Assembly (NCBI GenBank): GCA_030837785.1
Contig: JAUQYA010000162.1
Coordinates: forward strand, 1 to 64,000
Reading direction: 5' to 3'
From: Albidovulum sp.
GTDB taxonomy: Bacteria; Pseudomonadota; Alphaproteobacteria; Rhodobacterales; Rhodobacteraceae
DNA: 64,000 bases
The position numbers and the translations under genes are program-made. Shown here one piece after another: positions 49,887 through 58,808 of the stretch (its first letter is position 1; every line of letters begins with the position of its first letter). The notes beneath the pieces are model-generated. The model saw only the letters and a list, made by a program, of their open reading frames with translations. It was not told the origin of the DNA and did no database searches.

Positions 49887-50807
49887 CTATCCGCGGGCCA
49901 GAAGCGTCTCGATCTCTGCCAGCGTCGGCATCGATGCCGACGCCCCGGCCCGGGTGACCGAAATCGCCGCCGCCGCGCAGCCGAAGCGCACCGCGTCGAG
50001 GGGCGCCATGCCGCGGGCAAGTGCCGCGGCGAAGCTGCCGTTGAACGCATCGCCCGCGCCGGTCGTCTCCACCACCGGGCCGGCATCGAAGGCCGGCACC
50101 AGCACGCTTTCCGCCCCGTCGTGATAGAGCGCCCCTTTTTTGCCGAGGGTCAGGATCACCGCTCCGGCCCCCGCGGCCCTCAGTGCAGCGGCGGCCGCGC
50201 GGGCCTCTTCCAGGTCCGTCACGGAAAGGCCGGTGAGCAGCCCGGCCTCGGATTCGTTCGGGGTGACATAGTCGCACAGCGCGAGCATCCCCTCGGGCAG
50301 GCGCGCTGCCGGGGCAGGGTTGAGGATCGTCCTGACACCCCTCGCGCGGGCGATCCGGAGCGCTCGCATGGCGGCGTCGAGCGGCTGTTCGAGTTGCGTC
50401 ACGAAGACCGACGCGCCGGCGATGAGTGCTTCGCGTTCCGCGATGTCGGCGGCCGAGATGCGCCCCGCCGCGCCCGGCGCGATGATGATGGCATTGTCGC
50501 CTGTCGCCGCCTCGACGAAGATCGAGGCGGCGCCGGTGTGGCTCTCGGCGTCTTCGGTCACGTCAGGCGTCACCCCCGCCGCCGCCCAGGTCGCCCGCGC
50601 CATCTCGGCGAAGGCGTCGCGGCCGAGGCGGGTGACGAAATGCACCTCGGCGCCCGCCTTCGCCGCGGCGACGGCCTGGTTGGAGCCCTTGCCGCCCGGC
50701 CCGAGCGCGAAGCCGAGGCCCGGCAGCGTCTCGCCCATGCGCGGCTGGCGGACCGCGCGGAAGGTCAGGTCGGCCATGAAGACGCCGAGGATCACGATGC
50801 GGTTCAC
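49887..50807 (-). CDS. Ribokinase-like PfkB carbohydrate kinase
   Basis: A 306-residue kinase. The N-terminal GPGGKGSNQAVAAAKAGAEV is PfkB signature 1, and VVETTGAGDAFNGSFAAAL is signature 2, with the catalytic Asp in GAGD. LNPAPAARLPEGML and YVTPNESEAGLLTGL fit ribokinase more than fructokinase. The substrate may be ribose or a deoxy-sugar acid, given the dehydratase gene three bases upstream. Probably cytoplasmic and complete. Confidence 0.9.
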   Translation of the reverse strand: MNRIVILGVFMADLTFRAVRQPRMGETLPGLGFALGPGGKGSNQAVAAAKAGAEVHFVTRLGRDAFAEMARATWAAAGVTPDVTEDAESHTGAASIFVEAATGDNAIIIAPGAAGRISAADIAEREALIAGASVFVTQLEQPLDAAMRALRIARARGVRTILNPAPAARLPEGMLALCDYVTPNESEAGLLTGLSVTDLEEARAAAAALRAAGAGAVILTLGKKGALYHDGAESVLVPAFDAGPVVETTGAGDAFNGSFAAALARGMAPLDAVRFGCAAAAISVTRAGASASMPTLAEIETLLARG

Positions 50808-50810
50808 GGC

Positions 50811-52052
50811 CTACTCCGTCGGCGAACTCGGTGCGCCGCCCTCGAACCGGTTCGGGCGGCTGTAGTTGCTGGGCGCCTCCTGCATCTCCAGATGCAGCTG
50901 TTCGCCGCGGTAGGGATGGGCGCGGGCAAGATCCTCGTCGAACTCGATGCCGAGGCCGGGCCCGGTGGGCACGATCACATGGCCGTCCTCCCAGCGGATC
51001 GAGTTGCGGATGAGGCGCAGGTGGAAGGCGCCGCCCGTCTCGATCGTCTCGACCATCAGGAGGTTGGGGATGGAGGCGCCGAGATGGATGTTCGCCGCCC
51101 ATTCGACGGGGCCCGCGTAGAGGTGCGGCGCGAGCTGCGCGGTGAAGACCTCGGCGATGGCGGCGATCTTCCTGCCCTCCCAGATGCCACCGGCGCGGCC
51201 GAGCGCGGGTTGCAGGATACGCGCGCCGCCGGTGCGCAGGACCGTGGCGAATTCGGCCTTGGTGGTGAACCGCTCGCCCGTTGCGACCGGAATGCTCACC
51301 GCCTTCTGCACCTCGGCGAAGTCGAGAAGGTTGTCGGGCGGGATCGGTTCTTCGTACCAGAGCGGCCCCCAGGGCTCGATCGCCTGGGCGAGCCGCACTG
51401 CGCCCGCCACGTTGAACTGGCCATGCGTGCCGAAGAGAAGGTCCGCCCGGTCGCCCACCGCTTCGCGGATCGCCTTGCAGAAGGCGGCGGAGCGGGCGAT
51501 GTCGGAGGCGCTCGGGTCATGCCCGCCACGGATCGTGTAGGGACCGGCGGGGTCGAACTTCACAGCGGTGAAGCCCATGCCCACGAACCGCGCCGCGGCT
51601 TCCGCCGCCATGTCGGGGTTGACCCAGAACTCCGCGCTTTCCTTGCCCGGTTCCGGATAGAGGTAGGTATAGGAGCGCAGCCGCTCGTTCATCATCCCGC
51701 CGAGGAGCGCCCAGACCGGCCGTCCCCGCGCCTTGCCGAGGATGTCCCAGCAGGCGATCTCGAGCCCCGAGAAGGCGCCCATGACGGTCGGGTCGGGACG
51801 CTGGGTGAAGCCCGCGGAATAGGCGCGGCGGAACATCAGTTCGACGTTCTCCGGACTGGTCCCCGCCATGTGGCGGCCGAAGACGTCCTCGATCACTGCG
51901 GCCATCGCCTTCGGCCCCACGGTGGAGGCATAGCATTCGCCGTAGCCCGTGATCCCGTCGTCGGTGGTGAGCTTGACGAAGGTCCAGTAGCGTCCGCCCC
52001 AGCCGGGGGCGGGGGGCGCGACGGTGAAGATTTCCAGATCCCTGAGCCGCAT
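50811..52052 (-). CDS. Enolase-superfamily sugar-acid dehydratase (MR subgroup)
   Basis: A 413-residue mandelate racemase/muconate lactonising family protein. The N-terminal cap begins RLRDLEIFTVAPPAPGWGGR. In the barrel, WYEEPIPPDN and VATGERFTTKAEF hold the second and third metal ligands, and LAPHLYAGPVEWAANI the His base. The first ligand position reads LLFGTHGQFN, so the usual Asp two residues before His seems absent or displaced. Likely substrate is a sugar acid such as galactonate, given the kinase and transporter genes with it. Confidence 0.86.
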   Translation of the reverse strand: MRLRDLEIFTVAPPAPGWGGRYWTFVKLTTDDGITGYGECYASTVGPKAMAAVIEDVFGRHMAGTSPENVELMFRRAYSAGFTQRPDPTVMGAFSGLEIACWDILGKARGRPVWALLGGMMNERLRSYTYLYPEPGKESAEFWVNPDMAAEAAARFVGMGFTAVKFDPAGPYTIRGGHDPSASDIARSAAFCKAIREAVGDRADLLFGTHGQFNVAGAVRLAQAIEPWGPLWYEEPIPPDNLLDFAEVQKAVSIPVATGERFTTKAEFATVLRTGGARILQPALGRAGGIWEGRKIAAIAEVFTAQLAPHLYAGPVEWAANIHLGASIPNLLMVETIETGGAFHLRLIRNSIRWEDGHVIVPTGPGLGIEFDEDLARAHPYRGEQLHLEMQEAPSNYSRPNRFEGGAPSSPTE

Positions 52053-52143
52053 GGTCCCTCCCCGATCGGCGCGGGCCTCTGCCCCCGGCCCCTCCGAGAG
52101 TATTTCCGCGGCGCTGAAAGGGGAAGGCGGTTCGGAAACCGGA

Positions 52144-53352
52144 TCACCGCGGCCGGCGGCGAACCGGCGCGGCGAGAAACGCGACGCTCGCTGCCATCAG
52201 AAGACCCGAAAGTAGGAAGGGCGCCCCCGGCAGGTAGTGGCTCGCCCCCGGACGGGTGAAGGCCCAGAAGACCGAGGTCATCACCATCGGCGCCAGTCCC
52301 ATGCCCACCGCCTGGATCGAGGTGAGCACGCCCTGCAACTCGCCCTGCTGGTCGTCCGGCGTGGCGTTTGACATCAGCCCCGAAAGCGCCGGCCCGGCGA
52401 TGCCGGCGATCGAGGCCACCGGCGTGAAGGCGAGCGCCCAGAAGCCCGAGGTGACGACGCCGTAGAAGCCGAAGGTGACGGTTTCCAGCGCCATGCCATA
52501 GCCCGCGGTCCGGCGTTCGCCGAAGCGCCGGGTGGCGGGAGCGACGAGAAAGCCCTGCACCACGACCATGCAGACGCCGAAAGCGGCAAGCGAGATGCCG
52601 TTCCACCAGGCGTCCCAGCCGAAGCGCTCGGTGCCGTAGAAGGCCCAGACCGAGGGGTAGGACTGGAAGGCCAGCGTGTAGAGGAACATGATCGCCAGCA
52701 GCCGCCCCAGGCCGGGCAGGTGGCCGATGGCGCGGAACGAGGCGAAGGGGTTGGCGCGCGCGAGGCTGAACGGGCGGCGCCGGTCGGTGCCGAGGCTTTC
52801 CGGCAAGACGTAGAGGCCGAAGCCCGCGTTGAGCGCAGCCACCGCTGCGGCGACCCAGAAGGGCCCGCGGGTGCCCCATTCGGCAGCGATGCCGCCGATC
52901 AGCGGCCCCGCGACGAAGCCGAGTCCGAAGGCCGCGCCGATGAAGCCGAAGTTCCGCGCCCGTTCCTGCGGCGGCGATATGTCGGCGACATAGGCGCTGG
53001 CCGTCGCATAGGTTGCGGCCGCGGCGCCGGCCATGAGGCGGCCCAGAAGCAGCAGCCACACCGTCTGGGCAACGGCCATGATCACGTAGTCGACCGCCAT
53101 CGCCGCGAGCGCGATCAGCATGACCGGCCGCCGCCCGTAGCGGTCGGACAGGTTGCCGACGACGGGGCCACAAAGGAACTGCATCGCCGCGAACGAGGTG
53201 GCCAGCAGCCCGCCCCAGAGTGAGGCCGACGCGAGGTCGGCCCCCGTCACCTCGCGCATGAGGTCGGGCATGACCGGGAAGATGATGCCGATCCCGATGG
53301 AGTCGATCATCACCGTCACGAGGATGAAGAGGAGTGCGAGGCGGTTCTGCAT
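52144..53352 (-). CDS. MFS transporter, TetA-like drug/metabolite antiporter
   Basis: A 402-residue major facilitator with 12 predicted helices. ATG 53352 gives MQNRLALLFILVTVMIDSIG, and IIFPVMPDLMREVTG is the TetA/TCR1-type motif D region. GNLSDRYGRRPVMLIALAAM is motif A, between helices 2 and 3, and GFVAGPLIGGIAAEWGTRGP motif C. Such proteins export tetracycline-like drugs or metabolites by proton antiport. The longer open frame upstream overlaps the hydrolase gene region and is not real. Confidence 0.9.
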   Translation of the reverse strand: MQNRLALLFILVTVMIDSIGIGIIFPVMPDLMREVTGADLASASLWGGLLATSFAAMQFLCGPVVGNLSDRYGRRPVMLIALAAMAVDYVIMAVAQTVWLLLLGRLMAGAAAATYATASAYVADISPPQERARNFGFIGAAFGLGFVAGPLIGGIAAEWGTRGPFWVAAAVAALNAGFGLYVLPESLGTDRRRPFSLARANPFASFRAIGHLPGLGRLLAIMFLYTLAFQSYPSVWAFYGTERFGWDAWWNGISLAAFGVCMVVVQGFLVAPATRRFGERRTAGYGMALETVTFGFYGVVTSGFWALAFTPVASIAGIAGPALSGLMSNATPDDQQGELQGVLTSIQAVGMGLAPMVMTSVFWAFTRPGASHYLPGAPFLLSGLLMAASVAFLAAPVRRRPR

Positions 53353-53501
53353 GGGAGTCCCGGCTGGCACGGAAGGGTCCGCCGGGCGCGGCACAGTATC
53401 CGGCTGGAACGGCGAAGGGAAGGGGGGCCGCCCTGCGGGATCACCTCCCGCCGGCACCGGATGCCGTGGCTGGAGCCGTGGCGGGAAGGAACCCCGCCAC
53501 G

Positions 53502-54290
53502 TCAGTCGTGCCCGATCGCGGCGAGGAAGCCGCGCAGAAGCCCGGCGTATTCCGCGGGCTTTTCCACCGGCGGGACGTGGCCCGCCCCGCGGATCAGTTC
53601 GAACCGCGCGCCCTTGATGAGGTCGGCCGTTTCGCGCACGAGGTCGGGCGGCGTCGATCCGTCCTCGGCCCCCGCGATCACCAGCGTGGGCAGCGTGAGC
53701 CCCGAGGTCGGCGCGTAGAAATCCGTCCCCGAGATCGCCGCCATCGCGCCGAGATAGCCCACCACCGGCTGGCGGACCAGCATGTTGCGCCAGCCCTGGA
53801 TCTGGGGGCCTTCGCGGAAGGCTCGGGAAAACCAGCGCTGCATCGTCGCGTCCGCTACCGCCTCGATCCCTCCCGCGCGCACCGTGGCGATCCGCTCGGC
53901 CCAGATGCCGGGCGTGGCGATCTTGGTGGCAGTGTTCGACAGCACCATCGCGCGGACAAGATCGAGCCGCTTGACCGCGAGGCCCTGCGCGATCATCCCT
54001 CCGATGGAGAGGCCGACGAAGACGCAATCCCTGACGCCGAGCGTGTCGAGCATCCGCTCGGCATCGCGCACCAGCGCCCCCATCGCGTAGGGGCCGGGCG
54101 GGCAGGACGAAAGTCCGTGGCCGCGCTTGTCGTAGCGGATCAGGCGGAGGGTCTTCGGCAAGAGCGGCACGACCCTGTCCCACAGCCGGAAATCGGTGCC
54201 GAGCGCATTGGCGAAGACCACCGGCCGCCCGGCCGGGTCGCCGTCTTCGCGCCAGTGGATGTGGATGTCGCCGAGATCGAGGATTTGCAT
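53502..54290 (-). CDS. 3-oxoadipate enol-lactonase-like alpha/beta hydrolase
   Basis: A 262-residue alpha/beta hydrolase from ATG 54290 (MQILDLGDIHIHWREDG). The oxyanion part is VFANALGTDFRLWDRVVPLL, the nucleophile elbow FVGLSIGGMIAQGLAV (Ser), the acid VIAGAEDGSTPPDLVRE, and the His GAGHVPPVEKPAEYA. This matches PcaD-type lactonases of the beta-ketoadipate path, but no other pca gene is near, so another lactone may be the substrate. It is upstream of the MFS gene. Confidence 0.84.
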   Translation of the reverse strand: MQILDLGDIHIHWREDGDPAGRPVVFANALGTDFRLWDRVVPLLPKTLRLIRYDKRGHGLSSCPPGPYAMGALVRDAERMLDTLGVRDCVFVGLSIGGMIAQGLAVKRLDLVRAMVLSNTATKIATPGIWAERIATVRAGGIEAVADATMQRWFSRAFREGPQIQGWRNMLVRQPVVGYLGAMAAISGTDFYAPTSGLTLPTLVIAGAEDGSTPPDLVRETADLIKGARFELIRGAGHVPPVEKPAEYAGLLRGFLAAIGHD

Positions 54291-54428
54291 GGGGCCTCCG
54301 TTCCCGGCAGTCTGCGGCGGGGCGGGCCCATCCGGCAAGGGCCCGGCAAGCACGCTCCCGCCGCTTGACCGCGGACCGGGCTTTGGCTAGGCGGGCGGGA
54401 ACCATCCACAGCATCCAGGGAGCCGCCC

Positions 54429-55535
54429 GTGGCCAATCCTTCCCTCCTCATCCTCGCCGGCGACGGCATCGGCCCGGAAGTCATGGCCGAGGTGAAGAAG
54501 ATCATCGCCTGGCTGGGCGAAAAGCGCGGGCTGGCCTTCGACGTGAGCGAGGATCTCGTCGGCGGCTGCGCCTATGACAAGTACGGCACGCCGCTTGCGG
54601 ACACCACGATGGCCAAGGCGCAGGCTGCCGATGCGGTGCTTCTTGGGGCCGTGGGCGGGCCGAAATACGACAAGCTCGACTTCTCGGTGAAGCCCGAGCG
54701 CGGCCTCCTCCGCCTGCGCAAGGAGATGGACCTCTTCGCCAACCTCCGCCCCGCCCAGTGCTTCGACGCGCTGGCCGACTTCTCCTCGCTGAAGAAGGAG
54801 GTGGTCGCTGGCCTCGACATCATGATCGTGCGCGAACTGACCTCGGGCGTCTATTTCGGCGAACCCCGCGGCATCTTCACCGAAGGCAACGAGCGGGTCG
54901 GCATCAACACCCAGCGCTATACCGAATCGGAGATCGCCCGAGTGGCGCGCTCGGCCTTCGAACTGGCGCGGCGGCGGTCGAACAAGGTCTGCTCGATGGA
55001 GAAGGCCAACGTCATGGAATCGGGCATCCTCTGGCGCGAGGTGGTGCAGGAGGTGCACGACAAGGAATACAAGGATGTCGCGCTGTCGCACATGTATGCC
55101 GACGCAGGCGCGATGCAGCTTACCCGGTGGCCCAAGCAGTTCGACGTGATCGTCACCGACAACCTCTTCGGCGATCTTCTGTCGGACCTCGCCGCGATGC
55201 TGACCGGCTCGCTCGGGATGCTGCCGTCCGCCTCGCTCGGCGCGCCGATGGCGAACGGCCGCCCGAAGGCGCTCTACGAGCCCGTCCACGGCTCGGCCCC
55301 CGACATCGCAGGCCAGGGCAAGGCCAACCCGATCGCCTGCATCCTGTCCTTCGCGATGGCGCTGAGGTATTCCTTCGATCAGGGCGCGGAGGCCGAGCGG
55401 CTGGAGAAAGCCGTCGAGAAGGTGCTGGCCGACGGCAAGCGCACCGCCGACCTGATGGGCCCTGAAGGCGGCAAGCCGGTTTCGACCGCCGGGATGGGCG
55501 ACGCGATCGTGGCCGCCCTCGACGCCTCGCTCTGA
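54429..55535 (+). CDS. leuB: 3-isopropylmalate dehydrogenase
   Basis: A 368-residue enzyme from GTG 54429, with AGGGAG upstream. LILAGDGIGPEVMAEVKKII, the substrate-binding GLLRLRKEMDLFANLRPAQC, VRELTSGVYFGEPRG, and the metal-site DRW-type region (MYADAGAMQLTRWPKQFDVI and TDNLFGDLLSDLAAMLTGSL) are all typical, as is EPVHGSAPDIAGQGKANP. It oxidises 3-isopropylmalate in leucine synthesis. Cytoplasmic, of normal length and complete. Confidence 0.97.
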   Translation: MANPSLLILAGDGIGPEVMAEVKKIIAWLGEKRGLAFDVSEDLVGGCAYDKYGTPLADTTMAKAQAADAVLLGAVGGPKYDKLDFSVKPERGLLRLRKEMDLFANLRPAQCFDALADFSSLKKEVVAGLDIMIVRELTSGVYFGEPRGIFTEGNERVGINTQRYTESEIARVARSAFELARRRSNKVCSMEKANVMESGILWREVVQEVHDKEYKDVALSHMYADAGAMQLTRWPKQFDVIVTDNLFGDLLSDLAAMLTGSLGMLPSASLGAPMANGRPKALYEPVHGSAPDIAGQGKANPIACILSFAMALRYSFDQGAEAERLEKAVEKVLADGKRTADLMGPEGGKPVSTAGMGDAIVAALDASL

Positions 55536-55560
55536 CCGCCGCCCCCGCCAGGGCCGCGTC

Positions 55561-57159
55561 CTATGCGGCCTCGGGCCATTCGGCTTCGGGCGGCGGCACG
55601 TCCATCGCGGCGATCTCGCCATAGTGCAGGATGCGCTCGGCATGGCGCGCCATGCGTTCGAGGCTGCGAATGGCGTCGGTCTGGGCGAAGACGGCCACGG
55701 TGCTGGCAAGTCCGGCATCCTCGCGCAGGAGCGCGGCACGGCGCAGCCGCAGGGCGCGCGCGCCGATGAGCCGGGCGATCCGGTTCATCCGCCGGTGCTG
55801 GCCCTCGGCGGAGGGCGCGGCAGCGGCGTGGCGCAGCGCCATGCCGAAGACCGCCGCCGCCCGTCCCAGTTCCGGATCGGAGGTCAGGAGCGCGATCCGC
55901 CCATCCTGCCGGGTGCGGTGCCAGAGCCGGTTGAGGTGGTCGATCCGGTGGAGAAGCGCGGTGCGCCGGGCGAGCGGCGCGGCCTGCCCCTCCGGCACGG
56001 CGATGCGGGTGACATAGGTGCCGAGGTCTTCGAGCGCCGGTCGCATCAGCGGCGCGAGTTCCGCCAGGCCCGCGTCGGTGCCGCCGGGTGCAAGCCGGGC
56101 GCCGAGGGCGGCGAAAAGCGCGGTCGCATCGGCATCGGACGCGCCCCGCGCCGCGTCGAGTGCGGCCGGTGCGTCGGCGAGCAGGCGGCGGTCGGGGGGT
56201 TCCCCCAGGACCGCGCCGCTACCGGGCACGAGCCATTCTATCAGCCGCGCGAAGGTGGCGGTGAAGGGCAGCAGCAGTACCACGCCCATGAGGTTGAAAA
56301 GCGTGTGGAACGCCACCAGCGCGGCCGGACCATCCCCGCCCAGCGCCCGGGAAAGCGCCGGCACCGCCGTGGTGACGACGGCGAAGGCCGCCAGTCCGGT
56401 CACGACGTTGTAGGCCACATGCGCCATCGCCGTGCGCCGCATGTCGCGCGACCCGCCGAGCGTGGCCAGGACGGACTTGAAGGTGGTGCCGATGTCCATG
56501 CCGATCACCATCGCCGCGGCCTGCGGCAGGCCGATCGCGCCCGACCCCAGAAGCACCAGCGTCGCCGCGACGCCCGCGCTCGATGACTGGATCACCACCG
56601 TCACGGCAACGCCGAGGAGGAGGAGCCGGAACCGCCCCCAGAGCGTGTCGGCGGTGGGCGCGAAGGAAAGCATCACGTCGTGAAAGCCCGCCGCCCCGTC
56701 CTGCATCATGTCGAGCCCGAGGAAGATCAGGCTGAACCCGGCAAGAAGCGACCCCGTCCGCCCCCACGCTCCCCTGCCCATGACCGACAGGAGCCCGGCC
56801 GCGAACAGCAGCGGCAGCGCCACCCGCGCAAGATCGAGCTTGAAGCCCAGCAGGACGACCATCCAGCCGGTGATCGTCGTGCCGACGTTCGCGCCGAAGA
56901 CGACGCCCATCGCCTGCGGAAAGCTGAGAAGCCCGGCGCCGACGAAGCCGATCGTCATCACCAGCGTCGCCGAGGAGGACTGGATCAGCGCCGTCGTCAC
57001 CGCGCCCGCGACAGCGCCGGTCAGGGGCGAGGTCGTGACGCGGCGGAGCACCGCGCGCGTCTGGCGGCTCGCGATGTCCGCGAGCGCGCCCGTCATCAAC
57101 TGCATGCCCAGAAGAAACATGCCGGTGCCGCCAAGAAGGGTCAGGATATCGCCGGTCAT
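55561..57159 (-). CDS. Na+/Pi-cotransporter family protein with PhoU-like tail
   Basis: A 532-residue protein from ATG 57159. Two repeats carry the QSSS signature of NptA/YjbB transporters (TALIQSSSATLVMTIGFVGA and VTVVIQSSSAGVAATLVLLG), with GANVGTTITGWMV and GMDIGTTFKSVLATLGG. About 10 helices lie in the first 320 residues. The remainder is a PhoU-like helical cytoplasmic part. It probably exports or co-transports phosphate at the inner membrane. The extra 43 residues upstream in frame lack a good start. Confidence 0.9.
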   Translation of the reverse strand: MTGDILTLLGGTGMFLLGMQLMTGALADIASRQTRAVLRRVTTSPLTGAVAGAVTTALIQSSSATLVMTIGFVGAGLLSFPQAMGVVFGANVGTTITGWMVVLLGFKLDLARVALPLLFAAGLLSVMGRGAWGRTGSLLAGFSLIFLGLDMMQDGAAGFHDVMLSFAPTADTLWGRFRLLLLGVAVTVVIQSSSAGVAATLVLLGSGAIGLPQAAAMVIGMDIGTTFKSVLATLGGSRDMRRTAMAHVAYNVVTGLAAFAVVTTAVPALSRALGGDGPAALVAFHTLFNLMGVVLLLPFTATFARLIEWLVPGSGAVLGEPPDRRLLADAPAALDAARGASDADATALFAALGARLAPGGTDAGLAELAPLMRPALEDLGTYVTRIAVPEGQAAPLARRTALLHRIDHLNRLWHRTRQDGRIALLTSDPELGRAAAVFGMALRHAAAAPSAEGQHRRMNRIARLIGARALRLRRAALLREDAGLASTVAVFAQTDAIRSLERMARHAERILHYGEIAAMDVPPPEAEWPEAA

Positions 57160-57308
57160 CGCCCCGCCGTCCACGTTCCGGGCAGAGTTTCGCCGCGCCC
57201 GGCCGGACGCGCAATGCCCCGCGTGGGCAGTGGGCCACGGCCGGGGCTTGTGCTCGGCGGCGGCTGCGTCCATTGGTTGCGCAATCACACGGATTGAGCG
57301 AGCGGCAC

Positions 57309-58289
57309 ATGACGCCCCAGACGGCGCACCACAATTTCCGCGGCGCGATCTTCGCGCTGATGGCGATGGGCATCTTCGCCACCCACGACGCGGTGGTGAA
57401 GACCCTTGGCGCCAGCTATTCGCCGTTCCAGATCGTCTTCTTCGGCTCGCTCCTGAGCTTTCCGCCCGTCGCGGTCATCATGCTGAACGACGCGCGCGAA
57501 GGCTCGCTCAGGCCGCGGCACCCCGGCTGGATCCTGTTCAGGACCGTGCTCACCGTCGTCACCGGCCTCACGGCCTTCTACGCCTTCTCGGTGCTGCCCC
57601 TGGCGCAGGTCTACGTCATCCTCTTCGCCTCGCCGCTGATCATCACCATCCTCGCCATTCCGATCCTCGGCGAAAAGGTCCGTGCCCGGCGCTGGGCGGC
57701 GGTGCTCGTCGGCCTTGTCGGGGTGATCATCGTGCTCAGGCCGGGGCAGGCGGACCTCTCCTGGGGCCACGGCGCGGCGCTGACGGCGGCCATCTGTGGC
57801 GCCACCGCCTCGGTCATCGTGCGCAAGATCGGCGCGGACGAACGGTCGGTCGTGCTTCTCCTCTATCCGATGGTCGGCAACTTCATCGCCACCGGCCTCG
57901 CGCTGCCCTTCGTCTACAGGCCGATGGACCTGGCCGACCTCGGGCTGATGGCGGTGATCGCGGCCTTCGGGCTGACCGCCTCCTTCCTCGTGATCCTTGC
58001 CTACCGGGCGGGAGAGGCGGCGATCGTGGCGCCGATGCAGTATTCCCAGATCCTCTGGGCCACCGCCTACGGGTATCTGCTGTTTGACGAGGGACTCGAT
58101 GGCGCGACCGCTCTTGGCGCCACGGTCATCATCGCCTCGGGTCTCTACATCGTCTTCCGCGAAACCCGCACCGGCGCCTCGGCCCACCGCCCGGTGACCG
58201 AGGCGCGGGGCCGGACCGAAACCGCCACCACGCCCAAGTCGAGCGTGCTGCAACGGCTGTTCAGCGGGCGCGGCAACAGGGTTTCGTGA
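57309..58289 (+). CDS. DMT-superfamily (EamA) transporter
   Basis: A 326-residue protein with ten helices in two EamA repeats: FRGAIFALMAMGIFATHDAV to AILGEKVRARR-like PILGEKVRARRWAAVLVGLV, and HGAALTAAICGATASVIVRK to YLLFDEGLDGATALGATVII. The C-terminal 40 residues are a polar cytoplasmic tail. Drug/metabolite exporter of unknown substrate; related proteins include RhaT- and S-adenosylmethionine-type carriers. ATG 57309 follows GAGCGAGCGGCAC. Confidence 0.9.
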   Translation: MTPQTAHHNFRGAIFALMAMGIFATHDAVVKTLGASYSPFQIVFFGSLLSFPPVAVIMLNDAREGSLRPRHPGWILFRTVLTVVTGLTAFYAFSVLPLAQVYVILFASPLIITILAIPILGEKVRARRWAAVLVGLVGVIIVLRPGQADLSWGHGAALTAAICGATASVIVRKIGADERSVVLLLYPMVGNFIATGLALPFVYRPMDLADLGLMAVIAAFGLTASFLVILAYRAGEAAIVAPMQYSQILWATAYGYLLFDEGLDGATALGATVIIASGLYIVFRETRTGASAHRPVTEARGRTETATTPKSSVLQRLFSGRGNRVS

Positions 58290-58351
58290 GAGAGCAGCCT
58301 CTGCCCTCTTGCCAAAGGCCCGCGGAATCGGTAACCCCGGCCGGCAACGGT

Positions 58352-58428
58352 CGGAGCGTAGCGCAGCCTGGTAGCGCACCTGCTTCGGGAGCAGGGGGTC
58401 GGAGGTTCGAATCCTCTCGCTCCGACCA
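58352..58428 (+). tRNA. tRNA-Pro(CGG)
   Basis: CGGAGCG pairs with CGCTCCG before A-CCA. The D-arm is GCGCAGCCTGGTAGCGC. CCTGC/GCAGG encloses TTCGGGA, giving anticodon CGG. The T-arm is CGGAGGTTCGAATCCTCT. CCA is encoded. The length is 77. All expected elements are present. Confidence 0.97.
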
Positions 58429-58536
58429 GTTTCCCGCATGATGACAGGCACTCACGCACCCCATGCGGGTGTCGCATCGTGCTTTGACCCATGCGGCAAG
58501 CCGTCAGCAAGCAATAACGCGACTCGCTCAGCAAAA

Positions 58537-58562
58537 CACCCTCGCCGATGAGGGCGAGGGTG
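58537..58562 (-). terminator. Rho-independent terminator after the MttB-like gene
   Basis: CACCCTCGCC-GATGAG-GGCGAGGGTG is a perfect 10-bp GC-rich inverted repeat. On the minus strand it is followed directly by TTTTGC, as an intrinsic terminator should be. It is 247 bases beyond the end of the MttB-like gene and would stop its transcript before the tRNA-Pro gene. Confidence 0.75.
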
Positions 58563-58808
58563 CCGATGTCCGCTCCCGATCGCGCTCGCGCCGGAACGTT
58601 TCCATTCGCGCCCCCGGGAGGAGCGGCTCATGCTGACGAGCCCAACTGGAGAAACGGGCACGGTTTCACGCCAAACGGGCCCGCCCGATCCCATGACCGC
58701 ATGGGAACTTCCGGAGTGCGGGCGGCGATGACAGTTGGCCCGGAGGTCCGGACCCCGGACCGCCCGGCGCGTCGGTATCGTCCGGCGGTGGTCTTCTGTC
58801 AGGCGCGG

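Noticed and set aside
58145..58534. Minus-strand ORFs with ARGFEPPTPCSRSRCATRLRY or SERIRTSDPLLPKQ
   Set aside because: Reverse reading of tRNA-Pro(CGG); the same known artefact.
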